A stretch of DNA of 64,000 nt, from NCBI GenBank assembly GCA_947498785.1, contig CANMLS010000024.1, positions 1 to 64,000 on the forward strand, in the 5' to 3' direction. The translations under genes were made by a program, and so were the position numbers. A model generated the notes under the pieces. That model was given only the letters and a program-made list of their open reading frames with translations, was not told the origin of the DNA and searched no databases. This document shows, piece by piece, positions 9,580-18,921 of this stretch (position 1 is the first letter of the stretch; each line of letters starts with the position of its first letter). This DNA is from an uncultured Aquimarina sp. Lineage in GTDB: Bacteria; Bacteroidota; Bacteroidia; Flavobacteriales; Flavobacteriaceae.

Positions 9580-10338
9580 TTACTTTTCTAACTCTACTTC
9601 TACATCTAGTATTTTTGGGTTTTCCATAAATTCGACAAACCCAACTTCTAGAGTAAAACTCTTTGCATCAAGGCTAAATGTAGCTTTGTCTGATGACATT
9701 TTTACTATTTTTCGCGGAAAACTATATTTCAATTTATATTTAGAACTTGCCAAAAACATTCGCATTTGTTCTAAACTATCTACGTTTTTTTTCACCTTTT
9801 CGGCATCAATTATCTCTGTTATTCTACTAAATTTATTATTATTAAAACTATACGTAACCCTGGTACCATCATTATCTGAGATAGTCATTCCAGCAGGGTT
9901 CTGACCTTTATTTTTTTCCAATTCCTTGCTAGTCATAGCCATAGCAACTTTTAGATCTCTAAGCACATCTCCTAATCCCGAAACATTCTCAAAATCTTTA
10001 TACATATTCATGTTCATTTTTCCTGATTCAGAATTCACAATCATATGCATTTTAAAGTCTTTCAACCTTTGTAATTTTTCTTGTTGATCTATTGGTAATT
10101 TGGAAATACTATCTTTATTTTTTTCTAAAAAATCTTTAAAAACCAGCACAGAATCTATTTCTTCTTTTTTTTCTTCAGAAATCTTGTCTCCGCCCATTTT
10201 CATAATTTCTGAACCATCAAAATTTATCGAAATTTTTCCTGTTCCATCTTCGTTTAAATCCAAATTCTCAGAAAAATGACACCCTACCAAAAGTAAGGTT
10301 GAAGCAATAGTTAAAACACCGAAATAAAATCTTTTCAT
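9580..10338 (-). CDS. Hypothetical lipoprotein
   Basis: A 252-aa protein with a signal peptide and lipobox LVGC (Cys about residue 20). After the cysteine it opens NLDLNEDGTGKISINFDGSE, a beta-hairpin pattern common in flavobacterial lipoproteins of unknown role. A Lys/Glu-rich helical middle (about residues 60-150) is followed by strands. No catalytic motif was recognised. It ends 55 bp before lipB starts, on the same strand, but lipB has its own promoter element, so co-transcription is optional. Confidence 0.65.
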   Translation of the reverse strand: MKRFYFGVLTIASTLLLVGCHFSENLDLNEDGTGKISINFDGSEIMKMGGDKISEEKKEEIDSVLVFKDFLEKNKDSISKLPIDQQEKLQRLKDFKMHMIVNSESGKMNMNMYKDFENVSGLGDVLRDLKVAMAMTSKELEKNKGQNPAGMTISDNDGTRVTYSFNNNKFSRITEIIDAEKVKKNVDSLEQMRMFLASSKYKLKYSFPRKIVKMSSDKATFSLDAKSFTLEVGFVEFMENPKILDVEVELEK

Positions 10339-10433
10339 ATTAAATTCTTATTATTCATACAGACTTTTGAATCCTACCAATATTAGATCATCTTCTTTGA
10401 GAGATTTCTTTAAATCTCTAGTACTTTTCTATT

Positions 10434-10470
10434 GTATAGTTTTGTTTATTTATACCAATAAAAACTATAC
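10434..10470. other. Perfect 10-bp inverted repeat in an intergenic gap
   Basis: The arms gtatagtttt (10434-10443) and aaaactatac (10461-10470) are perfectly complementary, with a 17-nt loop. The repeat lies between the end of the S41 peptidase gene and the start of the 252-aa lipoprotein gene, both on the minus strand. No T-run follows it, so it is a poor terminator. It could be a protein-binding palindrome or a 5'-leader structure. A second, 8-bp inverted repeat lies at 10400-10419. Confidence 0.4.
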
Positions 10471-10553
10471 GAATATACAACGATAAAAAAAAGTGAACAA
10501 TCAACCTATTATATTCTTGGATAACACTACGCTAAAAAATTGAAAAAACTAAA

Positions 10554-12131
10554 CTAATTAGGCTTTTGAATATCACTAATTATCCAATCTAATTTATTAT
10601 CGTTTCCTTTTAAAGTTTCTTCAATATAAACGTCAGGCTTAATCCCAAAACCATCAGGTTGTACGGTATGAGGAGCGTTTATTTTCATTAATCCTATCCT
10701 CATATTTATTTTTGAATTTGGAAGTTCGATTATCGCAAAAAAACCTGCAATAGTGCCATTATATGCTCCTCCTGTTTCCTTTCCAACAAAAGTAGCTCGT
10801 TGAGTAGCTTTTAAATGAGTGGATAATATACTACTTGCCGAAAAACTTTCTCCATCTATAATAACATAAATCTTACCATCAAAAAAATTAACTTTAGGGC
10901 TTCTAAGTCTACTATATTTAAAATTAAAATAAGGATCTCCAGCTTCTTTTTCAACCTTAAACATCTGATATACTGACAACACTGGAAAAATAGCTGCTGT
11001 TCCTATTTTTTGCAACCATGATTTATTATGAAATAATGGATACAGAAAACTCATGCGTTGAGTCATTTTTGCTTTTTCGATAAACACATACTTTTTATTG
11101 GTTAAATATGAATAAAGCTCATCTATTTCTGAAAGTCTTCCTCCCAAATTTCCTCTTAAATCTATAACGATATTTTTGCAATTTGCCGAATCAATTTTTG
11201 AAAAACTTTCCTTGTAAAAATCTTTATAATTTCCATTAGTAAAGCGTCTGATTTTTATATAAGCAATAGTAGGAGCTGTATCAGAAACCATAAACCTAAA
11301 ATTTCTATTGTATTCTTTTTTATATTTATCAAAGCCATATTTATTATAATGCTTCTTTAATCTTTTATTCTTTTTTCTAATTATTTTTTCAGCTGATTTA
11401 CTAGTTTTTACAGCTGGTACCGTTACTGTATCCTTTTTTATAATCTTTTTTTCTTTACTATAATTGGCATACAAATAACGTGAATAGATACTATCATTGG
11501 TTTTCAACTTCATTAATACACTGTCTTTTTGCTGATGTGTTCGGGCATAAAGAAAACCAAACCCTCTACTTATATATTGTGGAATAAAAGTAGTGTTATA
11601 CCCATCTCCTGTATGTAATTTTTTAAATGAATCTAATAAATCACTTGTTTTCTCATTATCCACACTTAGTACCTCAGAACCTACAACAACAGTACTATCC
11701 TTACTATAAATATTATTTACAAACAGTTTATTATCGATCCCATGAAATGCTAAAGATTTAAATGGAGAGCTTCGTTTTCCTCTAGCTTTTTTTTCTTTTC
11801 TAGTTTGCTTCTTTCTTGGAGAATAAATAGCTGTATGCCCTTGTCGAATACTAGCCACTACCGGAGCAAATTGTTTATAAAACTCTAAACTTGATATAGG
11901 TTGCCGTATACCTGTTTTTAATTCATTTATTTTTTGATCTAGTGAATCTTTACTAATATACCAATATAAATCAGGGTGTAGTCTTTGCAGCTTATGATAT
12001 GCAAAATCAATATCGTTATGTACTTCTTCTGGGCTATGTAATGTACTAATCTGTTGATTGTGTTTTTGTACTGAAGAACAACTTGTCAATAGCACAATTA
12101 GCAAACATGCAAGTACTTTTTTTATCATCAA
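10554..12131 (-). CDS. S41 family peptidase, lipoprotein
   Basis: A 525-aa protein with signal peptide and lipobox LTSC (Cys about residue 18), so it is likely membrane-anchored in the periplasm. The C-terminal half is a tail-specific/tricorn-core S41 domain: IKIRRFTNG and the NIVIDLRGNLGG strand-turn, then GESFSASSIL with the probable nucleophile Ser431, and the VGKETGG loop. The CtpA-type lysine about 25 residues after the serine is not in its expected place, so the catalytic arrangement may be of the tricorn-like type. No PDZ domain is evident. A very basic Lys/Arg-rich insert occupies about residues 215-270. The substrate is unknown. Confidence 0.85.
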   Translation of the reverse strand: MMIKKVLACLLIVLLTSCSSVQKHNQQISTLHSPEEVHNDIDFAYHKLQRLHPDLYWYISKDSLDQKINELKTGIRQPISSLEFYKQFAPVVASIRQGHTAIYSPRKKQTRKEKKARGKRSSPFKSLAFHGIDNKLFVNNIYSKDSTVVVGSEVLSVDNEKTSDLLDSFKKLHTGDGYNTTFIPQYISRGFGFLYARTHQQKDSVLMKLKTNDSIYSRYLYANYSKEKKIIKKDTVTVPAVKTSKSAEKIIRKKNKRLKKHYNKYGFDKYKKEYNRNFRFMVSDTAPTIAYIKIRRFTNGNYKDFYKESFSKIDSANCKNIVIDLRGNLGGRLSEIDELYSYLTNKKYVFIEKAKMTQRMSFLYPLFHNKSWLQKIGTAAIFPVLSVYQMFKVEKEAGDPYFNFKYSRLRSPKVNFFDGKIYVIIDGESFSASSILSTHLKATQRATFVGKETGGAYNGTIAGFFAIIELPNSKINMRIGLMKINAPHTVQPDGFGIKPDVYIEETLKGNDNKLDWIISDIQKPN

Positions 12132-12228
12132 TCTTTGGTTTTTATTTTACTCAGCGAAATGTGTACCATATTTTGAGTCAAATCAATTTAATTGCAACTG
12201 GTCATCCAAAGTTATGAATATTTATGAA

Positions 12229-12384
12229 TTATTTTGGATTATTAAGTATTACCAATGCTGCAATCACGCCAGGAACCCAACCACAAATGGTTAATAATAA
12301 AACTATTAAAACTGACCCACAGCCTTTATCCAATATTGCTAATGGTGGAAAAAAAATAGCCAACAAAACTCTCCAAATACTCAT
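12229..12384 (-). CDS. YqaE/Pmp3 family small membrane protein (UPF0057)
   Basis: A 51-aa protein. It begins MSIWRVLLAIFFPPLAI, then has the family-typical DKGCG turn, and a second hydrophobic helix containing ICGWVPGVIAALVIL, ending NNPK. This is the full two-helix layout of the Pmp3/YqaE family (Pfam PF01679), proteins linked in yeast and plants to membrane potential and salt or cold stress. The start ATG is at 12382-12384 on the minus strand and the stop at 12229-12231. It lies about 100 bp upstream of the S41 gene on the same strand. In this organism its role is unknown. Confidence 0.9.
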   Translation of the reverse strand: MSIWRVLLAIFFPPLAILDKGCGSVLIVLLLTICGWVPGVIAALVILNNPK

Positions 12385-12498
12385 AATTAGTAGTCTAAAT
12401 AAATTAAATGTTATAATTATATGTATCCAAGAATTTTATTATGTTACAATATTATTGTAAAATTAATCTCTATATTTTCAACCAGCTTTATTATAAAC

Positions 12499-13563
12499 AT
12501 GAAATTACTGTATCTTATTCTCTCTCTTATCCTATTCGCGAGTCCCAAAATGCTATTCTCGCAATATGAATTTTCTGGATATGTTGATAAGCAAAATTGG
12601 TCTGGGAACATCTATTTATCATTAATTGAAGATTACCGACAATTATCAGGAATATACCCTGAGCAAATTATTCAAAAAGTAGCTAGTGATTCTTTAGGGT
12701 ATTTTAGTTTTTCTGGTGATAATCTACCCACAGAAAATCGCATGTATAGAATACATATGGAAAATTGTCCTGAGCATGAAAAAAAAGGAGTACATTTTAA
12801 TGGGTTTTGCTCTGATAGCAAAGAAATCTTATTCATTGCCAACAATAATGATACACTTACACTACCCTTTTCTTTTGATAAAGAAATGTTCTGTAAAATC
12901 GTTTCGAATAACCAAAAGAGCAGTGCTTTTATAAAGGTAGATTCGATTATCGACGAAATGCGTTTTGCCTTTTCTTCTTACAGAAGTGAAACTAATCGCA
13001 AAATAAATACAAAAAAATGGTTTTCTACTTTACAAAAATATACAAAGGATCAAGGTGAACCTCTCACAGAACTTTATATCTATGCTTTTCTATCTGATAA
13101 GGCAAATAATTTGCACGCTTACTATCTTGAAGACTTAAAGCATAATTTGTATTATGATCAATTATTAAAACGATTAGAAGAAAAATATCCTAATAGTACA
13201 TATACAAATCAATATAGAGCAGAATTAGCTTCGGATAAGTTCTTAATTAATACAGGAGAAACTACTCCTAAAAACTATTGGCCATGGTTATTATTGATTC
13301 TATTAATTTCTTCGGTTACATTTAATGTTTTTCAATTTGTAAAATCTCGAAGAAAAAACAATGTATATACAAACTTAGGAAAGAATCTTACTCAGCAAGA
13401 ACAAAAAGTATTAGATTTTATTCTGGAAGACAAGACCAATAAAGAGATCGCTGCTTCTATGTTTGTAAGCATAAGTACCATAAAAACGCATATCAATAAT
13501 TTATACAAAAAACTAGACGTTCGCTCCAGAGAAGAAGTTAAATCACTACATATCAACAAGTAA
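12499..13563 (+). CDS. Membrane-anchored LuxR-type HTH regulator with secreted N-terminus
   Basis: About 354 aa. A signal peptide (MKLLYLILSLILFASPKMLFSQ) leads into a periplasmic region of about 240 residues that starts with a beta-rich segment (YEFSGYVDKQNWSGNIYLS), with helices after it. A single membrane helix follows (YWPWLLLILLISSVTFNVF). The cytoplasmic tail carries a C-terminal LuxR/GerE helix-turn-helix (LTQQEQKVLDFILEDKTNKEIA, then VSISTIKTHINNLYKKLDVRSR). I chose the ATG at 12499, because the longer frame from 12421 adds a non-signal-like extension. The layout suggests one-protein signal transduction from periplasm to DNA; the ligand and targets are unknown. Confidence 0.75.
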   Translation: MKLLYLILSLILFASPKMLFSQYEFSGYVDKQNWSGNIYLSLIEDYRQLSGIYPEQIIQKVASDSLGYFSFSGDNLPTENRMYRIHMENCPEHEKKGVHFNGFCSDSKEILFIANNNDTLTLPFSFDKEMFCKIVSNNQKSSAFIKVDSIIDEMRFAFSSYRSETNRKINTKKWFSTLQKYTKDQGEPLTELYIYAFLSDKANNLHAYYLEDLKHNLYYDQLLKRLEEKYPNSTYTNQYRAELASDKFLINTGETTPKNYWPWLLLILLISSVTFNVFQFVKSRRKNNVYTNLGKNLTQQEQKVLDFILEDKTNKEIAASMFVSISTIKTHINNLYKKLDVRSREEVKSLHINK

Positions 13564-13676
13564 ATAAAATTCCACCCGGGATCTAGTCCCCTTTTCAAAC
13601 CCAATTTTATTGATTTTGCTCTTTCTTATCTTGATTTTTGACCACATAATCTATTTATGAATTAAAAACAAGAACA

Positions 13677-14159
13677 ATGAAAAGAATCCTTTTAATCGTA
13701 TCAGTAATTTCTATTGGTGTACTAACATCTTGTACCACTAATGCTTCTGACAAAGTAAAACCTGAAAATGTAGCTGTGGCTGATCTTCGGGACTCAAAAG
13801 TCAAACTATTACCAGTAATGACTTTTAATAAAACTAATCATGATTTTGGAGTTATTAACGAAGGTGATATTGTAGAACACAAATTTACCTTTACTAACAC
13901 TGGTAATGCTCCCTTGGTAATCACAAATGCAAAAGGTAGTTGTGGGTGTACCGTCTCTAAATGGTCAAAAAAACCTATCGCTCCAGGAGCCATAGGAGAA
14001 ATGTTGGTAACCTTTAATTCTAATGGTAAACCTAATGTACAGAATAAGCAAGTTACCATAACTGCTAACACCTTAACTGGTAAAGAAACTCTAAAAATTA
14101 AAGCCATGGTTACTCCTAAGAAAAAATTAGTATCCAGCGGTATTCCTTTAAGTAAATAG
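13677..14159 (+). CDS. DUF1573 domain lipoprotein
   Basis: A 160-aa lipoprotein (lipobox LTSC, Cys about residue 19). Residues about 50-150 form an Ig-like DUF1573 domain: HDFGVINEGDIVEHKFTFTN, the diagnostic GSCGCTV turn, then a Pro-Gly and VTITANT strand. DUF1573 proteins are abundant in Bacteroidota and predicted to be envelope beta-sandwiches; no enzyme activity is known. It is a single-gene unit ended by a strong terminator. Confidence 0.85.
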   Translation: MKRILLIVSVISIGVLTSCTTNASDKVKPENVAVADLRDSKVKLLPVMTFNKTNHDFGVINEGDIVEHKFTFTNTGNAPLVITNAKGSCGCTVSKWSKKPIAPGAIGEMLVTFNSNGKPNVQNKQVTITANTLTGKETLKIKAMVTPKKKLVSSGIPLSK

Positions 14160-14180
14160 AGTATCCAAATTTTATAAAGC

Positions 14181-14207
14181 CCCCTCTCTCATCGAGAGGG
14201 GTTTATT
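14181..14207 (+). terminator. Intrinsic terminator after DUF1573 gene
   Basis: An 8-bp GC-rich stem cccctctc / gagagggg with a 5-nt loop (tcatc), followed by tttattt. It starts 21 nt after the stop codon. Confidence 0.85.
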
Positions 14208-14251
14208 TAGGTTACAAAAACGACCAATTCAATCACTTAAATTCACTATAA

Positions 14252-15145
14252 ATGAAAACACTAGTATATTTTATTATATTCTTAATCCTATCCACAAAAA
14301 CGCTCACGGCACAATCTTTTAATCGTGAAGTTAACATAGAAGAAAATTCCCCAATGCTCCTTGGTAAAATTAGCAATCATGGGCTTAATCAAAATCCATA
14401 TAATCATTGGTTTTCAAAAAACTATTCTACCTACACTCCTAATCAGAATAGCATAGACTCATTAAAAACGAAGCTTCAACAGTATACAATCAAACTTTTT
14501 ATGGGTACCTGGTGCAGAGATAGTAAACGTGAAGTTCCTCGTTTTTATAAAATATTAGAAAAAAGCGATTTTCCTCTCGATCGCCTCACTACTGTTGCTG
14601 TTGATCGAAGTCAAGAAGCCTATAAACAAAGCCCTGGAGGAGAGCATGAAGGTCTTAATATACATCGAGTACCTACCTTTATATTTTATAAAGATGGAAA
14701 AGAAATTAACCGAATTGTAGAATCTCCCATAGGCTCCTTAGAAGAAGATATGTTAGCTATATTATCAGAAAAATACGTTCCAAAATATAAATCTGTATTA
14801 ATATTGAATGATATACTTGAGAAAAGAGGAGCTTTATACATATCCAAAAATGGAAAAAAGATAGCCAAACAATTTAAAGACAAAGTAGAAAACTTACATG
14901 AATTAAATACTTATGCTAATGTTTTATTCTTTGCCAACAAAAAAAATGAAGCTATGATCATATTAGACTTTAATACTATATTGTTTCCAAAAGAAAGTTA
15001 TGTTTATGTTAGTCTTGCGAATAAGCATCTTCAAATGGAGGACAAAGTCAGTGCTATCAGGTATTATCAAAAATCATTAGAGTTTGAGGATAATGAAGAA
15101 ATACAAAACAAAATTAAAGAATTAAGAACGGCTGTGAATCAGTGA
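14252..15145 (+). CDS. Thioredoxin-fold protein with a single active-site cysteine
   Basis: A 297-aa secreted protein (signal peptide ending near LTAQS). Residues about 65-175 have a thioredoxin fold: LFMGTWCRDSKREVP in place of WCxxC, then the cis-Pro segment RVPTFIFYKDGKEINRIV. The second redox cysteine is replaced by Ser (CRDS), so a classic dithiol exchange is unlikely; a monothiol or non-redox role is more plausible. The C-terminal 110 residues look helical and TPR-like (YVYVSLANKHLQMEDKVSA, IRYYQKSLEFE). It lies 73 bp upstream of lysS on the same strand, but lysS has its own promoter. Confidence 0.75.
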   Translation: MKTLVYFIIFLILSTKTLTAQSFNREVNIEENSPMLLGKISNHGLNQNPYNHWFSKNYSTYTPNQNSIDSLKTKLQQYTIKLFMGTWCRDSKREVPRFYKILEKSDFPLDRLTTVAVDRSQEAYKQSPGGEHEGLNIHRVPTFIFYKDGKEINRIVESPIGSLEEDMLAILSEKYVPKYKSVLILNDILEKRGALYISKNGKKIAKQFKDKVENLHELNTYANVLFFANKKNEAMIILDFNTILFPKESYVYVSLANKHLQMEDKVSAIRYYQKSLEFEDNEEIQNKIKELRTAVNQ

Positions 15146-15189
15146 TAAAAGTTTTTAAGCAGACTTTTCTTTAAATTCTTCAAATAGGC

Positions 15190-15197
15190 TACTTTTG
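15190..15197 (+). promoter_or_regulatory. Bacteroidota -7 element for lysS
   Basis: TACTTTTG is an exact match to TAnnTTTG and sits 21 nt before the lysS ATG. It indicates a separate transcript for lysS, although the preceding gene is on the same strand. Confidence 0.55.
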
Positions 15198-15218
15198 TGC
15201 CTTTAAAATGAAGAATCC

Positions 15219-16928
15219 ATGCAATTATCAGAACAAGAACTTGTAAGAAGAGAGAAATTAAACGCATTGCGTAATCTAGGTATTGATCCTTATCCGGCAC
15301 CATTATATCCGGTAGACCATACTTCTAAACAGATAAAGAGCAAGTTCGAAGAAGGTAAGAAGGTAATTATTGCAGGTAGATTAATGTCCAGAAGGATTCA
15401 GGGAAAGGCTTCTTTTGCTGAATTACAAGATACAGATGGGCGAATTCAGGTTTATTTTAATAGAGATGAAATTTGTATTGGTGATGATAAAACCAAATAC
15501 AATGAAGTCTATAAAAAATTACTAGACATTGGTGATTTTATAGGTATTGAAGGAGAACTTTTTACTACTCAAGTAGGAGAAAAAACTGTACTAGTCAAAG
15601 ATTTTACATTATTAAGTAAATCTTTAAAACCTCTTCCTCTGCCTAAAACCGATAAAGACGGAAATATATTCGATGAATTTAATGATCCTGAGTTACGATA
15701 TCGTCAACGCTATGCTGATTTGGTCGTTAACCCTAAGGTTAGAGATACTTTTGTAAAGCGTACACAAATTGTAAATACTATTCGGGATTTTTATAATGAA
15801 ATGGGATTTTTAGAAGTTGAAACACCTATTCTTCAGCCTATACCTGGTGGAGCAGCTGCTCGTCCTTTTATGACACATCACAATGCATTGGATATACCAC
15901 TTTACTTACGTATCGCTAATGAACTGTACTTAAAACGTCTTATTGTTGGAGGGTTTGATGGAGTATATGAGTTTGCAAAAGATTTTCGTAATGAAGGCAT
16001 GGATCGTACACACAATCCAGAGTTTACAGTTATGGAAATGTATGCAGCCTACAAAGATTACCATTGGATGATGGATACTACAGAGAAGTTATTAGAAAAA
16101 GTAGCCATCAAACTACACGGAACTACTGAAGTACAGTTTGGAGAAAATGTAATTAATTATAAAGCTCCTTATAGACGTATTGGAATTTTGGACGCCATAA
16201 AAGAGCATACTGGATATGATCTCTATCAAAAAAGTGAAACCGAAATTCGTGAAGCAGCAAAGGCTTTAGGTCTTGAGGTTGATGAAACTATGGGGATTGG
16301 AAAAATGATAGATGAGATTTTTGGTGAAAAATGTGAAGGAAATTATATCCAACCCACATTTATTATTGATTATCCAGTTGAAATGAGCCCTCTAACCAAA
16401 AAACATAGGTCTAAAGAAGGCCTTACTGAGCGTTTCGAATTAATGGTTAATGGTAAAGAATTGGCAAATGCTTATACTGAGCTTAATGATCCTATTGATC
16501 AACGTGAGCGTTTTGAAGATCAACTTCAACTCTCAGAAAAAGGGGATGATGAAGCTATGTTTATAGATCAGGATTTCTTGCGTGCCTTAGAATATGGTAT
16601 GCCTCCTACCTCTGGTATTGGTATTGGTATTGATCGATTGGCTATGTTTATGACTAACAATCAATCTATACAAGAAGTATTATTCTTCCCACAGATGCGG
16701 CCAGAGGTGCGAACCGCACAGGCAAATATTATAGATTCTTTAAACGAAAATGAGAAAGCGATTTATGATATTCTTAAAAAAGAACAACGAATGCCCTTAA
16801 CAGATCTCAAAAATGCTGCAGGTTTAAGCAATAAAGGCTGGGATAAAGGTTTAAAAGGACTTTCTAAATTAGGTTTGACAAAAGTTACTAAAACTGATGA
16901 TAATCTTATTATAGAAGTTACAGAATAA
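15219..16928 (+). CDS. lysS: Lysyl-tRNA synthetase, class II
   Basis: A 569-aa cytoplasmic enzyme that charges tRNA-Lys. The N-terminal OB-fold anticodon-binding domain spans about residues 50-150 (IIAGRLMSRRIQGKASFAEL). The class II core has motif 2 in FRNEGMDRTHNPEFTVMEMY and motif 3 in GIGIGIDRLAMFM. It is longer than the roughly 500-aa bacterial norm: a C-terminal extension of about 65 residues (from NEKAIYDILKKEQRMPLTDL) resembles a winged-helix module, as seen in other Bacteroidota LysS proteins. Start choice is supported by the promoter 21 nt upstream. It is followed by a bidirectional terminator. Confidence 0.97.
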   Translation: MQLSEQELVRREKLNALRNLGIDPYPAPLYPVDHTSKQIKSKFEEGKKVIIAGRLMSRRIQGKASFAELQDTDGRIQVYFNRDEICIGDDKTKYNEVYKKLLDIGDFIGIEGELFTTQVGEKTVLVKDFTLLSKSLKPLPLPKTDKDGNIFDEFNDPELRYRQRYADLVVNPKVRDTFVKRTQIVNTIRDFYNEMGFLEVETPILQPIPGGAAARPFMTHHNALDIPLYLRIANELYLKRLIVGGFDGVYEFAKDFRNEGMDRTHNPEFTVMEMYAAYKDYHWMMDTTEKLLEKVAIKLHGTTEVQFGENVINYKAPYRRIGILDAIKEHTGYDLYQKSETEIREAAKALGLEVDETMGIGKMIDEIFGEKCEGNYIQPTFIIDYPVEMSPLTKKHRSKEGLTERFELMVNGKELANAYTELNDPIDQRERFEDQLQLSEKGDDEAMFIDQDFLRALEYGMPPTSGIGIGIDRLAMFMTNNQSIQEVLFFPQMRPEVRTAQANIIDSLNENEKAIYDILKKEQRMPLTDLKNAAGLSNKGWDKGLKGLSKLGLTKVTKTDDNLIIEVTE

Positions 16929-16956
16929 ACAAAAATGCCAATTAAAATTATTATAT

Positions 16957-16986
16957 AAAAAACGCAACCTTACTGGTTGCGTTTTT
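16957..16986. terminator. Bidirectional terminator between lysS and the PhoD-type gene
   Basis: The stem aacgcaacc / ggttgcgtt has a 5-nt loop and is flanked by A-run and T-run, so it serves both convergent genes. Confidence 0.9.
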
Positions 16987-16998
16987 CTCCTATCAATT

Positions 16999-18726
16999 CT
17001 AAATATATGAAACTGTATTTCCTACAGTTTCACTATACCCTTCTTGTGCAATTGTGTTAATGATTTTCCATTGTGCATTAGCCTCTCCCTCAGTAAATGT
17101 TGCTTTTAGATACCCTCTACTAGATGCATCTACGTATTGTAGATCATCAATTAATATTTCTAAAGATTGTTCAAAACCAGCTACTGCTGCCGTATCCAAT
17201 CCAACATATTGTTCTAATCCAGGAGAGGTTACAGAGGATGTCGCAAACTCAACTCCAATCTCATCCCCATTTACATTCTTCAAAACACTATACCAGGCAT
17301 TATGAGTATCTCCTGCCAAACATACCGTTTTCTTTCCTCCAAGTGCTGCAAAAAGCTGCTCTCTTTCTACAAAATAACCATCCCAGGCATCAAGATTATA
17401 AGGCACAACAGTATTTACTCTCGTCATTTCTACTGCCGTAACTGTAGTGTCTCCTGCTAATATTGTAGTTAGTTCTGTTAATGCTGTCTGAAAAGCTACT
17501 GATGTTGTATTAGATACAGTTCCTGTAGCATTTACTTCTCCTATAATTTTACTCAATAAAATTAACAGTTCAGATGGCACAAACATTTTACCCATCAATA
17601 TTTGCTGACCTAATACTTGCCAATTGGCATTACTACCAGATATTGCTCCTGATAACCAAGTTAGCTGATCTGATCCTAATAAACTTCTAGTTGGGTTCTG
17701 TAATGCAGTCTGAAAAGCCAACCCATCCAATTGACCTGTAGCTGGATCAAAAAAGTCATCATACGATAATTGTTTATCTCTTCCTATGATTCTTGTATCC
17801 AACATATGAAGGCTCACTATGGATCCAAAATCAAAAGATCGGTATATTTTTGCTGGATCTGTAGATATTATAGGTAAATATTCGCTATAAACCTTTATTG
17901 CAATTTGTTTTCTTGTTTCGTACACCCCCTCATCATCCTGATGATTTTCTGCTCCATCCTTATAGGCATCATTGGTGATTTCATGATCATCCCATACACA
18001 AATAAAAGGTTTCTTTTGATGTGCTAGCTGTAATTTCTTATCTCCCCTATATTGCTTATATCGATTTCTATAATCTTCTAAAGTTACAATTTCATTTGTT
18101 GGATTATGTACTCTATCTAATGCTGCTGTATTTTCATTTGTTCCATATTCTCCTTCTCCATATTCATAAATATAATCTCCAAGATGTACAATCACATCAA
18201 CATCAGAATTTGCCATGGCTTCATACACATTAAAAAGCCCTGCTGCAAAATTTGCACATGAACACACCGCTAGCTTAACATCTGAAACCGTATCCCCTTT
18301 GGCTGGTAAGGTTATAGTTTCTCCAGTAACTGATACTGTTTCTGATGACAAATCAAAGAATCTATAATAAAACTTACTATTGGATTTTAATTCCTGCACA
18401 TTAATAGCAATCGTATAATCACGATCGGCAGAAGTCGAAAATTCACCACTTCTTATTACGTTTTCAAAATCTGCATCGTTAGCAACTTGCCAGTTAATCT
18501 TAATCTCTTTTAATTGAGAAGCTATAGGCGTAAAACGAGACCAAATAATAACACTAGTACTTTTAGGATCAAAACTTGCTACTCCTTCAAAAAAGTTATC
18601 TGTGGTTAAATCTGGTATTTCGATATCAGGTTGATCATCATCGTCATTACAACTAATATATATTGATGCTAACATTAATCCTCCTGTAGCCAAAAGTGAT
18701 TTCTCAAAAAAATTTCTTCTATTCAT
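16999..18726 (-). CDS. PhoD-type alkaline phosphatase/phosphodiesterase
   Basis: A 575-aa exported enzyme. The N-terminus MNRRNFFEKSLL has a twin-arginine-like motif and runs into a lipobox-like YISC followed by NDDDD, an acidic stretch like the flavobacterial lipoprotein surface-export signal. An N-terminal Ig-like domain (about residues 40-150) precedes the metallophosphatase domain with CSCANFAAG, VHLGDYIYEYGEGEYG, WDDHEITND and CLAGDTHNAW, the metal ligands of the PhoD family. PhoD enzymes release phosphate from mono- and diesters using Fe/Ca. There is an insertion with Ala/Thr-rich sequence at about 400-440. Regulation by phosphate is not visible in the sequence. Confidence 0.88.
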   Translation of the reverse strand: MNRRNFFEKSLLATGGLMLASIYISCNDDDDQPDIEIPDLTTDNFFEGVASFDPKSTSVIIWSRFTPIASQLKEIKINWQVANDADFENVIRSGEFSTSADRDYTIAINVQELKSNSKFYYRFFDLSSETVSVTGETITLPAKGDTVSDVKLAVCSCANFAAGLFNVYEAMANSDVDVIVHLGDYIYEYGEGEYGTNENTAALDRVHNPTNEIVTLEDYRNRYKQYRGDKKLQLAHQKKPFICVWDDHEITNDAYKDGAENHQDDEGVYETRKQIAIKVYSEYLPIISTDPAKIYRSFDFGSIVSLHMLDTRIIGRDKQLSYDDFFDPATGQLDGLAFQTALQNPTRSLLGSDQLTWLSGAISGSNANWQVLGQQILMGKMFVPSELLILLSKIIGEVNATGTVSNTTSVAFQTALTELTTILAGDTTVTAVEMTRVNTVVPYNLDAWDGYFVEREQLFAALGGKKTVCLAGDTHNAWYSVLKNVNGDEIGVEFATSSVTSPGLEQYVGLDTAAVAGFEQSLEILIDDLQYVDASSRGYLKATFTEGEANAQWKIINTIAQEGYSETVGNTVSYI

Positions 18727-18893
18727 CTTTACCGTTTTTGATTCTCGAAGATATTTTTTAACTTACAAGTAAAAGTTACCATTGGATTAAATAAACCTTA
18801 CTTTTATTATGTTAAAACACTTTTAGTATTCTTAAAATGAAAATAAAAAGTTATCTAACATTTATAAAATCTTAAAGTTTTATAAGAATCCAC

Positions 18894-18901
18894 TATATTT
18901 G
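18894..18901 (+). promoter_or_regulatory. Bacteroidota -7 element for the SPOR gene
   Basis: TATATTTG, an exact TAnnTTTG match, is 20 nt before the ATG at 18922. No clear TTTG is present at -33. Confidence 0.5.
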
Positions 18902-18921
18902 AGTCACTAAATACGAATCAA

